Notes: generated by a model from the sequence alone, not told the origin. A DNA stretch of 64,000 nucleotides from an uncultured Bacilli bacterium (GCA_910577505.1 CAJTLN010000001.1:372001-436000), one strand, 5' to 3'; shown: positions 17,439 to 26,694, numbered from the stretch's first letter. Program-made: numbers and translations.

Positions 17439-18185
17439 ATGATAGAGGTATATGAAAATAATAAAAAAGAAATAGTAAATGACCTAAAAATACTATGGGA
17501 CTATATGGTTCTTAATCAGCATATCAATAAATGTGATATTATTATTGGTTGTGGTTGCGCTAATCTTGATATACCAATAAAATGCGCTGAGTTATATAAA
17601 AATGGTTATGCTCCTAAAATATTATTTGCTGGAGGTTTTGGTAAAATTACTAAAGATGAATTTGCTAAAACTGAAGCAGAGATATATAAAGACATAGCAC
17701 TAAAAAATGGTGTATTAGAAAATGATATTATTTTAGAAACAAAATCTACAAATACTGGCGATAATTTTAGATTCGCTGAACAAATATTGAAGAAAAATAA
17801 TATTAAAGCAAAAAAAATTCTTATAGTACATAAAAAGCTTAATGAACGTCGAACTTTTTCCTCAGCTAAAGCAATTTTAAAAGATAAAGAAATCACTATA
17901 ACATCACCAGATATGACATTTGAAGATTTTATAAATTTTCTTGATAAAAATAAAGAAAAAACAGAAAACGTAATATCTGTACTTGTCGGAGATATTCAAA
18001 GAATTGTAATTTATCCTCAATTTGGCTGGCAACAAGAAAATGAAATACCTAAAAAAGTAATAGATTCTTATACCAATCTAAAAAAACTAGGATATAATAA
18101 ATATATACTATCAGAGAAAACAATAAAAGAAATATCGAAAAAAGAAGGATTAGAAGAAAATATTAAACTTAATACTTTTAACTGA
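17439..18185 (+). CDS. YdcF/ElyC-like DUF218 family protein
   Basis: 248 residues, no signal peptide, so cytoplasmic. It has the DUF218 Rossmann-like layout: 'CDIIIGCGCANLDIP' at the first strand, 'APKILFAGGFG', the family hallmark 'ESKSTNTGDN' (here 'ETKSTNTGDNFRFA'), and 'KKILIVHKKLNERRTF'. DUF218 proteins are of unproven reaction; YdcF binds S-adenosylmethionine and ElyC affects envelope precursors. AAGGTGAT precedes the ATG. The next gene begins 13 bases after the stop. Confidence 0.85.
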   Translation: MIEVYENNKKEIVNDLKILWDYMVLNQHINKCDIIIGCGCANLDIPIKCAELYKNGYAPKILFAGGFGKITKDEFAKTEAEIYKDIALKNGVLENDIILETKSTNTGDNFRFAEQILKKNNIKAKKILIVHKKLNERRTFSSAKAILKDKEITITSPDMTFEDFINFLDKNKEKTENVISVLVGDIQRIVIYPQFGWQQENEIPKKVIDSYTNLKKLGYNKYILSEKTIKEISKKEGLEENIKLNTFN

Positions 18186-18198
18186 TAAAGGAGAAAAT

Positions 18199-18804
18199 AT
18201 GAAAAATAAAAAAAAATATATTATAGTTATTATAATTGTATTAATAATTTTATTATTTCCATTAAGAAAAAAATATTATGATGGTGGAAGCGTAGAATAT
18301 AAATCACTAACATATAAACTAGTAAAATATCATAAAATAACTGATGAACTAGAAACAAAATATATAGATGGAACAAAATTAGACATATTTAAAATAAATG
18401 TTCTTAATACAATTGATGAAGAAAAAATAAGTCCTAAGATACTAACTATTTCTTCAAAATCAAATAGAGTAAGTATGGAGAGAGGAGCAAATAGTATCTA
18501 TTATCAAGAATTAGGAATAGGTATACAATCTGATACCATATCTCCATTAGAATTTGAATATAATGAATCTTTAATTTCAAAAAAAGGAGAACAATTAATA
18601 TTAGAAAATCTAATTCCATATCAAATCAATAGCATAGAAATATATTCATCAGAAAATAAAGAAAGCTTATCTTTTGAAGTTGAATATAATGAAGAAAATC
18701 AAACTATTAAAGCTCCAGAAAAAGAAGGAAAATATATTTTAATCTTAAAATGTCAATCTTCTCATATTAAAAGTATATATTCTTTCCAATTGGAAACTGA
18801 ATAA
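18199..18804 (+). CDS. Membrane-anchored protein of unknown function
   Basis: 201 residues. Residues 7-22 are one hydrophobic helix after a Lys-rich start, followed by 'RKKYYDGG' and a hydrophilic domain rich in Lys, Glu, Ser and Ile with predicted beta strands. No lipobox Cys, so it is anchored as a single-pass protein. I recognise no family. AAAGGAG lies before the ATG. It probably shares a transcript with the YdcF-like gene, which might suggest an envelope role. Confidence 0.75.
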   Translation: MKNKKKYIIVIIIVLIILLFPLRKKYYDGGSVEYKSLTYKLVKYHKITDELETKYIDGTKLDIFKINVLNTIDEEKISPKILTISSKSNRVSMERGANSIYYQELGIGIQSDTISPLEFEYNESLISKKGEQLILENLIPYQINSIEIYSSENKESLSFEVEYNEENQTIKAPEKEGKYILILKCQSSHIKSIYSFQLETE

Positions 18805-18859
18805 TAGAGTATAAATATTATAATAATATAAAAATGTAAAAGAGTAAGAGGTAATAAAT

Positions 18860-19906
18860 ATGTATTGTAGAAATTGTGGTAATAAATTAAATGAAGGGTC
18901 AAATTTTTGTGGCTCATGTGGAACAGCTGTGAATAATTCAAATCAATCAGTAGCTCCTATTCCAAATGTTGCACCATCTCAACCTGTTAAATCAAGTAAA
19001 GCACCTTTAATCGTTGCAATAGTAATATTTGTAATTATAGTAATATCCTTTGCTGCAGTATTTGGGATAATTGTAATTGCAACTGTATTAGAAGAAATAG
19101 ACAACTATCCATTAGATAATATTGGTGAACAAATAACAACTAAAAAATTAATTAATAATGATGTAAGTTTAGAGTATAGTACAGAATGGATAGAATTTCC
19201 TGAAGAAGATAACGTAAAAATAATCCAAAAAGCTACTCAAACAATAAAATTAGGTTATTCAACATCGGATTATTATTATACGACCGATAAAGCAGCAGAG
19301 GAAATAAAAACAGAATTGACAGAAAAAGGAGCTATAGTTCTTGAAGATTTTCAAAGTACAATTATAAATGGATTAACTTGGAAAAAATTAGTATGCGAAC
19401 TTAATAGCAATAAATATTTATTCCTAGTTTATTCAAACAAATATGATATTTATGTATTTAGTTATCAAGCAACAAATAGTGAAAGCTATAGTGCTAATAT
19501 TACAGAGGTTGAAAAAATATATAAGACTTTAAAATTAGATACTTCAAAACAAAAACAAGCAGAAAAGAATGCAAAAGCTAAATTAATAGGAGAATGGGAT
19601 TGGGGAATATCAGGATATTTTGTAATAGAAAATGATAAAATATATGTTTATAAGGATAGTTCAAAAAGTCCAGATAATGTATTTTATGGAACTTACACAG
19701 CAGATGATAAAATAGCAACTTATGGAACAGGATATGCTGAAGGAATGTACGTTGTAATGACCGTCGAAAAATATTATATAGATGGTAAAGAAATAGATAT
19801 TAAAAATGACAAAATAGATTTTGCATTTGCCCCAAACAATGATGGAACATATACAATTAAAAATATGTCTACATATAATTCTAATATAGCAACAAAAGTA
19901 AAATAG
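18860..19906 (+). CDS. Zinc-ribbon membrane protein with extracytoplasmic domain
   Basis: 348 residues. It opens with a zinc ribbon (CRNCG at 3-7, FCGSCG near 21), a Pro/Ser-rich linker, and one membrane helix at about 49-75. The outside part has two regions: a PsbP/DUF-like alpha/beta segment to ~230 and a small lipocalin-like beta domain starting 'LIGEWDWGISGYFVIENDKIYVY', which resembles DUF-type 'glycine-rich lipocalin' modules in Bacillota membrane proteins. Function unknown. It has its own ribosome binding site and ends at a strong hairpin. Confidence 0.8.
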   Translation: MYCRNCGNKLNEGSNFCGSCGTAVNNSNQSVAPIPNVAPSQPVKSSKAPLIVAIVIFVIIVISFAAVFGIIVIATVLEEIDNYPLDNIGEQITTKKLINNDVSLEYSTEWIEFPEEDNVKIIQKATQTIKLGYSTSDYYYTTDKAAEEIKTELTEKGAIVLEDFQSTIINGLTWKKLVCELNSNKYLFLVYSNKYDIYVFSYQATNSESYSANITEVEKIYKTLKLDTSKQKQAEKNAKAKLIGEWDWGISGYFVIENDKIYVYKDSSKSPDNVFYGTYTADDKIATYGTGYAEGMYVVMTVEKYYIDGKEIDIKNDKIDFAFAPNNDGTYTIKNMSTYNSNIATKVK

Positions 19907-19925
19907 TCGAAAGACTATTTTTTGT
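19901..19925 (+). terminator. Intrinsic terminator
   Basis: AAATAGTC (19901-19908), GAAA tetraloop, GACTATTT (19913-19920), T-run. It overlaps the last codons of the zinc-ribbon gene. Confidence 0.85.
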
Positions 19926-19927
19926 AT

Positions 19928-20119
19928 GATAAATTGTCAAATCAAGTGCAACTTATTGATATACACTCATTAAACAATTCTTTTGGTATCTTATAATATA
20001 TACATTTTCTAGGTCTATTAATGAAATTTTAATACTTGCTGAACTTTTTAACATGAGTAATATATGAACTTTTTTATTGACTAAATTTTCAAGTGTTGCA
20101 CTTAATATAATAAATTATC
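19928..20119 (-). mobile_element. Decayed IS30-family insertion sequence remnant
   Basis: Two inverted ends remain: 19928-19952 (complement GTTGCACTTGATTTGACAA...) and 20095-20119 (GTTGCACTTAATATAATAA...). They share GTTGCACTT exactly and AAATTATC-like outer ends. On the minus strand 20028-19942 encodes 'NFINRPRKC' and 'YKIPKELF' followed by a stop, which is the IS30 transposase C-terminus (family pattern N-N-R-P-R-K-C-L-G-Y-K-T-P-E-F). The codon just upstream is a stop, so the frame is broken, and nearly all of the transposase is gone. It lies 45 bases before ku. Confidence 0.7.
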
Positions 20120-20163
20120 GTATAAAAATCTTTTTATATCCCCATAATAACTTAGGTGATATT

Positions 20164-20907
20164 ATGGCAAATGTTGGAAGTGCAATTTCTTTCGGGTTAG
20201 TAAACATACCAATTGTATATAATCCAGTAATAAAAAATAATGACACATCATTTAATCAACTACACAAAAAATGTATGAGTAGAATTCATTATCAAAAATA
20301 TTGTGAACATTGTAAGAAAATAGTTAAAGATGCAGATTTAATAAAAGGGTATGAATATGAAAAAGGAGAATATGTAACATTTTCAAAAGAAGAATTATCT
20401 GATCTTCAAATAGATGCTAAAGATTCGATAGAGATTGTATCATTTGTTCCAGAATCAGAGATTGATTCATATTACTATGAAAAAAGTTATATTTTAACAA
20501 CTCCTAAAAAATCTAAAGCATACTCCTTATTCTTAGAAGCACTAAAAAAATCAAAAAAAGTAGCAGTAGCAAAAACAGCACTAAGTAGCAAATTCTACTA
20601 TGTATTATTAAGATACTTTGAAGGTAATATTTTAATGTCAACTATGTATTTTGAAGAAGAAGTAAATATTCCAGATGCAGCAAGTGAGTCTAAATTTTCT
20701 AAAGAAGAATTAGACCTTGCCATGCAATTAATTGACCACTTATCGGACCACTTTAAACCAGAAACATATCATGATGATTATCAAAATCAAATAAAAGATG
20801 CTATCGAAAAGAAAATTAATGGTAAACCAGTTCCTAAGAAAACAAAAAAGAAACAACGTCCTATGAAAGATTTGATAACATCATTACAAAAAAGTTTGGA
20901 GAGCTAA
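20164..20907 (+). CDS. ku: Ku, double-strand-break end-binding protein
   Basis: 247 residues from the ATG at 20164, preceded by AGGTGAT. It binds DNA ends as a ring homodimer in bacterial non-homologous end joining. Bacterial Ku landmarks are present: 'ISFGLVNIPI' at the start, 'LHKKC', 'YCEHCKKIV' with 'IKGYEYEKGEYV', and a C-terminal basic tail 'KKTKKKQRP'. The frame is open further upstream, but that part is the IS remnant. The ligase gene begins 1 base after the stop. No sporulation-type promoter was recognised, so regulation is unknown. Confidence 0.96.
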   Translation: MANVGSAISFGLVNIPIVYNPVIKNNDTSFNQLHKKCMSRIHYQKYCEHCKKIVKDADLIKGYEYEKGEYVTFSKEELSDLQIDAKDSIEIVSFVPESEIDSYYYEKSYILTTPKKSKAYSLFLEALKKSKKVAVAKTALSSKFYYVLLRYFEGNILMSTMYFEEEVNIPDAASESKFSKEELDLAMQLIDHLSDHFKPETYHDDYQNQIKDAIEKKINGKPVPKKTKKKQRPMKDLITSLQKSLES

Positions 20908-20908
20908 T

Positions 20909-21802
20909 ATGAAATTTGGAGAATATTTTAAGCCAATGCTATTAACAGAAGTAAACAAATCTTTTGATGATGATGAATACTTATACGAGTTAAAATTTGA
21001 TGGAATACGTGCAACAATCCATGTAAGTCCAAGTACATTTATAATTTATAATCGTAATGGTTACGATATAACATACCTATATCCTGAACTTAAAGATATT
21101 CAAAAAAATGTTAAAGATAAATGTATTTTTGATGGAGAAATAGTATCATTTGAAAATACTTATCCAAGTTTTTCTAAATTACAGCAACGAAGTCATACCA
21201 AAGATAAATCTAAGATAGCTGCCTTTGCAGAAAACGAACCAGTATGTTTTGTAGTATTTGATTGCCTTTACAAAAATAAAAAATTAATAACACTCCCTTT
21301 GATTGAAAGAAAAAAAGTTTTAGAAAAATTCAAAGACAGCAATTATTTTATTAAAGTTCAATATACATTAAAAGAAGGAAATAAGCTATTTAAAAAAGTA
21401 AAAAAAGCTAATCTAGAAGGAATTGTTGCAAAAAAAATAAACAGTGAATATGAAATTAATACTCGTACAAGAAACTGGCTTAAAATAAAAAACTTTAAAG
21501 ATGAAGAATTTTATGTAGGAGGATACATAGATACCAAAGCAAAAACTTCACTTTTGTTAGGTGAATATCGAGATAATAAGTTTTATTTTGTCGGAAAAGT
21601 ATCTATAACAAGAACCAGAGATATTTACAACAAATTAGCCAGAATGAAAAAAAAATCTAAAAGCCCTTTTTATGAATATCAAGAAAAAAATGCAAAATAT
21701 GTTAATCCAAAATTAAAGTGTGAAGTAACTTATTTAGAACGAACAAAATGTAATAATTTAAGACAACCAGTCTTTAAAAGATCGACCAAGAAAGAAGGCT
21801 AA
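20909..21802 (+). CDS. ATP-dependent DNA ligase (LigD-ligase type)
   Basis: 297 residues, the size of a stand-alone LigD ligase domain. The adenylated lysine is Lys29 in ELKFDG (motif I). Further motifs are 'DGEIVSF' (motif III), 'VFDCLY' (IIIa), 'LEGIVAKK' (IV) and 'NWLKIKN' (V). A C-terminal OB-fold part follows. It seals nicks after Ku-guided end processing, using ATP. Placement between ku and the polymerase-phosphoesterase gene, with 3 bases to the next ATG, shows the LigD functions are split over two polypeptides. Confidence 0.95.
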   Translation: MKFGEYFKPMLLTEVNKSFDDDEYLYELKFDGIRATIHVSPSTFIIYNRNGYDITYLYPELKDIQKNVKDKCIFDGEIVSFENTYPSFSKLQQRSHTKDKSKIAAFAENEPVCFVVFDCLYKNKKLITLPLIERKKVLEKFKDSNYFIKVQYTLKEGNKLFKKVKKANLEGIVAKKINSEYEINTRTRNWLKIKNFKDEEFYVGGYIDTKAKTSLLLGEYRDNKFYFVGKVSITRTRDIYNKLARMKKKSKSPFYEYQEKNAKYVNPKLKCEVTYLERTKCNNLRQPVFKRSTKKEG

Positions 21803-21805
21803 AAA

Positions 21806-23227
21806 ATGAACAATAAATTAAAAAAATATAATCAAAAAAGAGACTTTAGTAAAACTAATGAACCTAAAGGAAAAAGAGTAGAACAAAGTAGTAAAAAGAG
21901 AAGATTTGTTGTTCAGCATCATATGGCACGTAAAGAACACTACGATTTTAGATTAGAACTAGGTGGTACATTAAAAAGTTGGGCCGTTCCCAAAGGACCA
22001 TCTTATAACATTAAAGATAAACGTCTAGCTGTTCAGGTTGAAGATCATCCAATTGACTATCGTAACTTTGAAGGAACTATTCTGGCAGGTCAGTATGGTG
22101 GAGGAACAGTTATGGTTTGGGATGAAGGATATTGGGAACCATTATCCAGTCACCCAAAAAAAGATTTAGAAAAAGGTTCAATAAAATTTGAACTTTTTGG
22201 AACTCGTCTAAAGGGTAAATGGACTTTAGTTCGCTTTAAAGAAGATAACTGGTTACTTATTAAAGAAAATGACTCTGTTAATATGTTCTCAGATATCAAC
22301 AAGCTAACTACTAGTATTAAAACAGGTCGTACTATGAAAGAAATAGAAGAAGGAAAGTCCACTATAAAAAAAGTGAAAAATTCTAAGAAAGATTATATCG
22401 TCGAAGGAATAACCATTTCTAATCCTGATAAAATAATTTTTGATAAACCTAAAATTACTAAATATGATATAGCTCTTTATTATCAAAAAGTCTCCAAAAG
22501 AATGTTACCATATATAGAAAACAGAATAATAAGTACCATTAGATGTCCAGAAGGTATTAATGGTCCCTGTTTCTTTAAAAAACATTTTGAAACCGATAAT
22601 CCGGGTATTGGTGAAATAAAATTACCAAGTGGAAAAGGTAAAAAAGAAGATTATTATTACATTAAAACATCTGAAGGACTAATATCTGAAGTGCAAATGA
22701 ATAGTTATGAATTTCACATATGGGGTAGCAAAGTTTCTAATATTAATCAACCTGATATGATGGTTTTTGATTTTGATCCAGATGATAAGCTAAGTTTAGA
22801 CAAGGTAAGAGAAGGAGTAAAAGATTTAAAAAGCATCTTAGATGAGCTTAATTTAAAATCATATCTAAAAACTAGTGGCGGTAAAGGATATCATGTAGTT
22901 GTTCCAACAACAAAACTAAAAAACTGGAATAAATTTAGCGACTTTGCAGAAGATATTGCTAAAGTGATGTCACAAAAGTGGCCAGATAAATACACTAATA
23001 ATGTACGAAAAGAAAATAGAAAAGGAAAAATATTTATTGATTGGATTCGTAATACTAAAAGTGCCACTAGTGTAGCTCCATACTCAATAAGGGCAAGAAA
23101 AGGTGCTAAAGTATCAATGCCAATTAAATGGAGTGAATTAGATAAAGTCAAACCAGATGAAATAACTAAGGAAGAAGCTATAAAGAGATTAAAAAGAAAA
23201 GACCCTTGGGAAGATTTTTACAAATAA
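21806..23227 (+). CDS. ligD: LigD-type 3'-phosphoesterase plus primase-polymerase protein (no ligase domain)
   Basis: 473 residues. The N-terminal ~150 residues form the 3'-phosphoesterase domain ('FVVQHHMARKEHYDFRLE', 'VEDHPIDY', 'GQYGGGTV'). After a Lys-rich linker (~170-195), the LigD-type archaeo-eukaryotic primase/polymerase domain runs to the end: 'KYDIALYY', 'RCPEGI', 'MVFDFDPD' with the metal-binding Asp pair, and 'TSGGKGYHVVVP'. The pair trims 3'-phosphates and adds ribonucleotides at broken ends. The domain order here is phosphoesterase-polymerase, with the ligase encoded just upstream. Confidence 0.94.
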   Translation: MNNKLKKYNQKRDFSKTNEPKGKRVEQSSKKRRFVVQHHMARKEHYDFRLELGGTLKSWAVPKGPSYNIKDKRLAVQVEDHPIDYRNFEGTILAGQYGGGTVMVWDEGYWEPLSSHPKKDLEKGSIKFELFGTRLKGKWTLVRFKEDNWLLIKENDSVNMFSDINKLTTSIKTGRTMKEIEEGKSTIKKVKNSKKDYIVEGITISNPDKIIFDKPKITKYDIALYYQKVSKRMLPYIENRIISTIRCPEGINGPCFFKKHFETDNPGIGEIKLPSGKGKKEDYYYIKTSEGLISEVQMNSYEFHIWGSKVSNINQPDMMVFDFDPDDKLSLDKVREGVKDLKSILDELNLKSYLKTSGGKGYHVVVPTTKLKNWNKFSDFAEDIAKVMSQKWPDKYTNNVRKENRKGKIFIDWIRNTKSATSVAPYSIRARKGAKVSMPIKWSELDKVKPDEITKEEAIKRLKRKDPWEDFYK

Positions 23228-23252
23228 AAAATGCTTATATAAAGCATTTTTT
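23228..23252 (+). terminator. Intrinsic terminator of the ku operon
   Basis: AAAATGCTT (23228-23236), 5-base loop, AAGCATTTT (23242-23250), then T3. Confidence 0.8.
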
Positions 23253-23287
23253 TCATTGTGTATGCAAATACAACGTGACTTTTTCAT

Positions 23288-23308
23288 ACCACTTGTTTTA
23301 CAAGTGGT
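23288..23308. other. Perfect 8-bp hairpin without a U-run
   Basis: ACCACTTG / CAAGTGGT with a 5-base loop, extendable to CAT/ATG across one bulge. Neither side has a T-run, so it is not a typical terminator for the thymidylate kinase gene. It could be an mRNA 3'-end stabiliser or a protein site. Confidence 0.4.
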
Positions 23309-23313
23309 TATGA

Positions 23314-24015
23314 TTAAGGCTTATAAATAAGTTTTTTTACTTCTCCATAAATTTCTTCATGAATATCTTCCATTGATCTTAACTTGTCATTTTCATCCAT
23401 GCAATTAATTACTTTAAAACCCATTCTTTCAGCAATTATTTCACTAGCAGCACTAACTAGCCTAATGAAATCAAAGTCTCTTTCATGTATGTCTGTTGTC
23501 ATATTATTTTTACTAGCATTTGCTTCTATGTCCCTTTTCTTTAGTAATTCAATATTTGTTTCAATTTCAACATGAGGCATAATAACCATATCTGGAACAG
23601 GTAAACCTAAATCACCATATTCAAGATTACATATCCAATCAATAAGTTTAATCATTTCTTCTGGAGTATCAAGCTTAGCTGCTTGAAAAAGAATATTTGA
23701 AGTAGTATAACGGTCAGCAATAACAATAGTAGCTGAATCATTTAAAGCTTGTTGTAGTTCTCTATTTGTACGAAATGTATGAAATCTATCCATTGCATAA
23801 CAATAAGATGCTTGTTTAGCAGAAACAGCTTGAGCACTAGTTCCATAAGCGCCACTTAAATATTGTCTAACAAAATATGATGATTCTTGATTATATTGTG
23901 GAAAAGTAGTCTCATACCAAGGAAAACCTTCTTCATTCAAACGTTTCTTCAATAACTTACTTTGTGTTTCCTTTCCAGACCCATCAATACCTTCCATAAC
24001 AATTAATTTTCCCAT
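23314..24015 (-). CDS. tmk: Thymidylate kinase
   Basis: 233 residues. It phosphorylates dTMP to dTDP. The P-loop is GIDGSGKET near the N-terminus. 'ADRYTTSN' is the DRY motif that binds dTMP, and a lid region with Lys-Lys-Arg follows ('LLKKRDIEANAS'). 'TTFPQYNQ' fits the TMP-binding start. It is slightly longer than bacterial Tmk proteins of ~210 residues, and resembles the variant group with a longer lid. GGAGGGTT lies before the ATG. It is monocistronic. Confidence 0.88.
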   Translation of the reverse strand: MGKLIVMEGIDGSGKETQSKLLKKRLNEEGFPWYETTFPQYNQESSYFVRQYLSGAYGTSAQAVSAKQASYCYAMDRFHTFRTNRELQQALNDSATIVIADRYTTSNILFQAAKLDTPEEMIKLIDWICNLEYGDLGLPVPDMVIMPHVEIETNIELLKKRDIEANASKNNMTTDIHERDFDFIRLVSAASEIIAERMGFKVINCMDENDKLRSMEDIHEEIYGEVKKLIYKP

Positions 24016-24091
24016 AAATAACCCTCCTGATTTTTAAATTCTATATAACACAATTATACAAAAAAAAATATTCTTTTAAAACCCTATAAAT

Positions 24092-24117
24092 AAAAAAAGA
24101 CTAGAATTATATCTAGT
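24092..24117 (-). terminator. Intrinsic terminator of the CDF transporter gene
   Basis: On the minus strand ACTAGA / TCTAGT with a 6-base loop, then C and T7. Confidence 0.65.
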
Positions 24118-24982
24118 TATCTTTCATTTTATTAGTAACATTTATAGAAACATATTTAATCTTCATTGATCTATGTCTAATTATATCTTTTTTGATATCT
24201 TCTTCTATTTTAGTAACTTGTCTTAAATTCAATTTAGAATCTAATTCCAGCATTAATTGCAATCTATAATAAGGCCCATATTCTATTAAACTTATATCAG
24301 CATCTTTGACTTCTTTTCTTTGCATAACAAATTCTTTTACTTTATTATTAATTTCTTCATTGTCTTCCTCTTCACCTATTAATAACAACGAATTATCCCA
24401 TATTATAGATATCGCAGTTTTTAAAACAATTAAACCAATTAATACAGAACCAACTATATCAGCATAATGTAGTATTGGTACTTTATTTGAAAACTGTAAA
24501 AGTATAGTAATAATAACAACTCCAATAGTAGAATATAAATCTGCTTTAGATTCTTGTACAGAAGTTACAAGTAACTGACTATTAATTCTTATTCCAATCT
24601 TATTCATAATAAATATTGCTAATGCTTTTAAACCAAATACAACAAATAATAATATTAATACTGAAAGAGGAGGAATAATTACTTCTTTAAAGAAACTAGA
24701 TATTATAATATAAAAAGCTAATAATAATAAAACAATACCTACAAATAAATTAGTTAAATATTCTACTTTGCCAAATCCATAAGGATGATATTTAGTAGGT
24801 TTCTTCTTAGATATTTTGGCACCTACTAGACAAACTATATCAGTAACAAAATCACTAAATGTATGCATACCATCAGCAAATAGCGATCCTAAACCGAATA
24901 TAACACCACCAACAATTTTTATAATAGCTATAACTAAATTATTAATCATACTATATATTAATGTTTTAAACTCTAACTTCAT
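24113..24982 (-). CDS. Cation diffusion facilitator (CDF) family transporter
   Basis: 289 residues with six predicted helices. The family metal site 'DGMHTFSDFVTD' (HxxxD) is in helix 2 and 'SKADLYSTIG' (DxxxxxG, replacing the usual HxxxD) is in helix 5. The C-terminal cytoplasmic domain with 'DADISLIEYGPYYRLQLMLELD' is typical. It exports divalent cations such as Zn, Mn or Fe against proton. The helix-5 site reads Ser-Lys-Ala-Asp, lacking the common His, which points away from a pure zinc transporter and more toward Mn/Fe-type members (inference). Confidence 0.88.
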   Translation of the reverse strand: MKLEFKTLIYSMINNLVIAIIKIVGGVIFGLGSLFADGMHTFSDFVTDIVCLVGAKISKKKPTKYHPYGFGKVEYLTNLFVGIVLLLLAFYIIISSFFKEVIIPPLSVLILLFVVFGLKALAIFIMNKIGIRINSQLLVTSVQESKADLYSTIGVVIITILLQFSNKVPILHYADIVGSVLIGLIVLKTAISIIWDNSLLLIGEEEDNEEINNKVKEFVMQRKEVKDADISLIEYGPYYRLQLMLELDSKLNLRQVTKIEEDIKKDIIRHRSMKIKYVSINVTNKMKDN

Positions 24983-25057
24983 TTATATCACCACTATTAT
25001 AAGTATACACCTACTAATGTAATATAAATTTCATAATTAAATAACTTTACATATTTT

Positions 25058-26059
25058 TTATAATTCACTACATATATTAATTCTTGTTTCATTATCATGA
25101 TTGCCATTAATATAATAGTTATTTCCGTTTTCAAATAATTCCTCATTGACTTTATTGTTAAACTTTACTAAATAAAATAATCCTCCACGTATCTGTGAAT
25201 AACTTATAACTTGCTCACCATATTTTTCTAATAAGTTCTTAATACTATTCTTGAATAACTTTTTATATTTTGATATTTTCATTTTCATTATCATATTTAA
25301 ATTATTATTTTCTAAATAATCCAAAACAATATATTGAATAAATAATGATGTACATAAATCAAAACTTTTCTTAAATTCATACAGACTATTCATATATTCT
25401 TTATCACATAATATATATCCTATATTAATAGAAGGACTTATTATTTTAGAAAAAGTCCCAAGATAAATAATATTTTTTCCATTATTTAATTCATATAAAC
25501 TCTTATACTTATAATCAGTAAAATTAATTAATGAATAAGGATCATCTTCCAAAACTATTACATTATATCTATTAATTATTTCTAAAAATTTTTTTCTTAC
25601 ATCATTATTCCATGCTATTCCAGTTGGATTATTAAATGTTGGAGTAACATAAATTAATTTAGGTTTATATTTCTTAATATTACTTTCTAATTTTTTTAAA
25701 TCAATGCCATTACTAGTTAAATTAATCCCTACTAACTTAACTCCAAGTTTTTTAAATATTTCTAAAGCTCCAAAGTAAGTAGGTTGTTCTATTAAAACGA
25801 TATCATTTTTATTAAGAAATGAATATGTAACTAAATTAATTGATTGTTGTGATCCACTAGTAATTAATATATTTTTATAACTTATATCATTATCCCAAAT
25901 TTCAGATAACCAATCCGTTATTTTTACTCTTAAATCTTTTAATCCTTTTGGACTTGTATATGTGTTAAAATTAATATTCTTGTTAATAACATTATTAATA
26001 CTCCTGTTAATTCCCTTAGCATCAATCAAATTATAAACACCTAATGATTTATTTTTCAT
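25058..26059 (-). CDS. PLP-dependent aminotransferase, class I/II
   Basis: 333 residues, short for fold-type I aminotransferases because the N-terminal arm is reduced. It has 'YTSPKGLKDLR', 'SGSQQSINLV', 'TPTFNNPTG' with the Asn that holds PLP, 'VLEDDPYS' with the PLP-binding Asp, and the Schiff-base lysine in 'LGTFSKIISPSINIGY'. This pattern is that of the MocR-associated/2-aminoadipate (KAT-II) subgroup without the DNA-binding domain. Substrate unknown. It is the last gene of the operon starting at 29495, and its ATG overlaps the upstream stop by one base (TAATG). Confidence 0.88.
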   Translation of the reverse strand: MKNKSLGVYNLIDAKGINRSINNVINKNINFNTYTSPKGLKDLRVKITDWLSEIWDNDISYKNILITSGSQQSINLVTYSFLNKNDIVLIEQPTYFGALEIFKKLGVKLVGINLTSNGIDLKKLESNIKKYKPKLIYVTPTFNNPTGIAWNNDVRKKFLEIINRYNVIVLEDDPYSLINFTDYKYKSLYELNNGKNIIYLGTFSKIISPSINIGYILCDKEYMNSLYEFKKSFDLCTSLFIQYIVLDYLENNNLNMIMKMKISKYKKLFKNSIKNLLEKYGEQVISYSQIRGGLFYLVKFNNKVNEELFENGNNYYINGNHDNETRINICSEL

Positions 26060-26694
26060 TATTTTCTCCTACATACATATATTGAACTAGTTCCATTATC
26101 ATCAACTTCTATATCAAAGTATGGTAATAATAGACTCTTATATTCCTCTTCGCTTATCCAATCAAACTTCGTAAAATGCGGTTCAAATCCCTCTCTAATT
26201 TGAATATGATTAACTTCTTTACCAACTAAATAAGATATTTCTAAGTAATTTACATTTTCAATAACATATTCTTTTATCATAGCTTTAGTACTAGGTTTTT
26301 TTGAAAATGTATTAAATATAAACAAGCCACCAGATTTAAATATATTACTAAATTTTTCTATATCAACATTTAACAACCAATAATTAACTGCTTGCTGACA
26401 AAATACTTTGTCGTATTTAAGATTATTAATGTTTACAAAATCTTGAATAGAGTAATTATATACTTTAACTCCTTTTTTCTCCAAAGTATCGGGTATCATA
26501 TCTTTCTCTTGATCAACATAACTAACATCATCACATAAACACTTTAATTTATTAGTTAATCTCCCATTACCTCCACATAAATCTAATACCTTATCAGCTT
26601 TATCTATTTTAGCTTTCTCTAATAAATAATCTACACCTTTATCAAAATATCTTTTATACATTTTTTCATAATCATCATATTTAGGATACTTCAT
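26059..26694 (-). CDS. Class I SAM-dependent methyltransferase
   Basis: 211 residues. The SAM-binding glycine motif is 'VLDLCGGNGRLT' at about residues 36-47, followed by the acidic 'YVDQEKDM' and motif 'YDKVFCQQAVNYWLL'. It lacks an obvious substrate-family signature, so the methyl acceptor is unknown (small molecule is most likely). It overlaps the gene before it by 14 bases and the aminotransferase after it by one, so translation is coupled. Confidence 0.85.
   Translation of the reverse strand: MKYPKYDDYEKMYKRYFDKGVDYLLEKAKIDKADKVLDLCGGNGRLTNKLKCLCDDVSYVDQEKDMIPDTLEKKGVKVYNYSIQDFVNINNLKYDKVFCQQAVNYWLLNVDIEKFSNIFKSGGLFIFNTFSKKPSTKAMIKEYVIENVNYLEISYLVGKEVNHIQIREGFEPHFTKFDWISEEEYKSLLLPYFDIEVDDNGTSSIYVCRRK

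Noticed and set aside
20077..20163. Upstream extension of ku in frame
   Set aside because: The extra codons are the edge of the IS30 remnant; AGGTGAT before the ATG at 20164 marks the true start.
23288..23308. Terminator of the thymidylate kinase gene
   Set aside because: The hairpin is perfect but no T-run follows on either strand.
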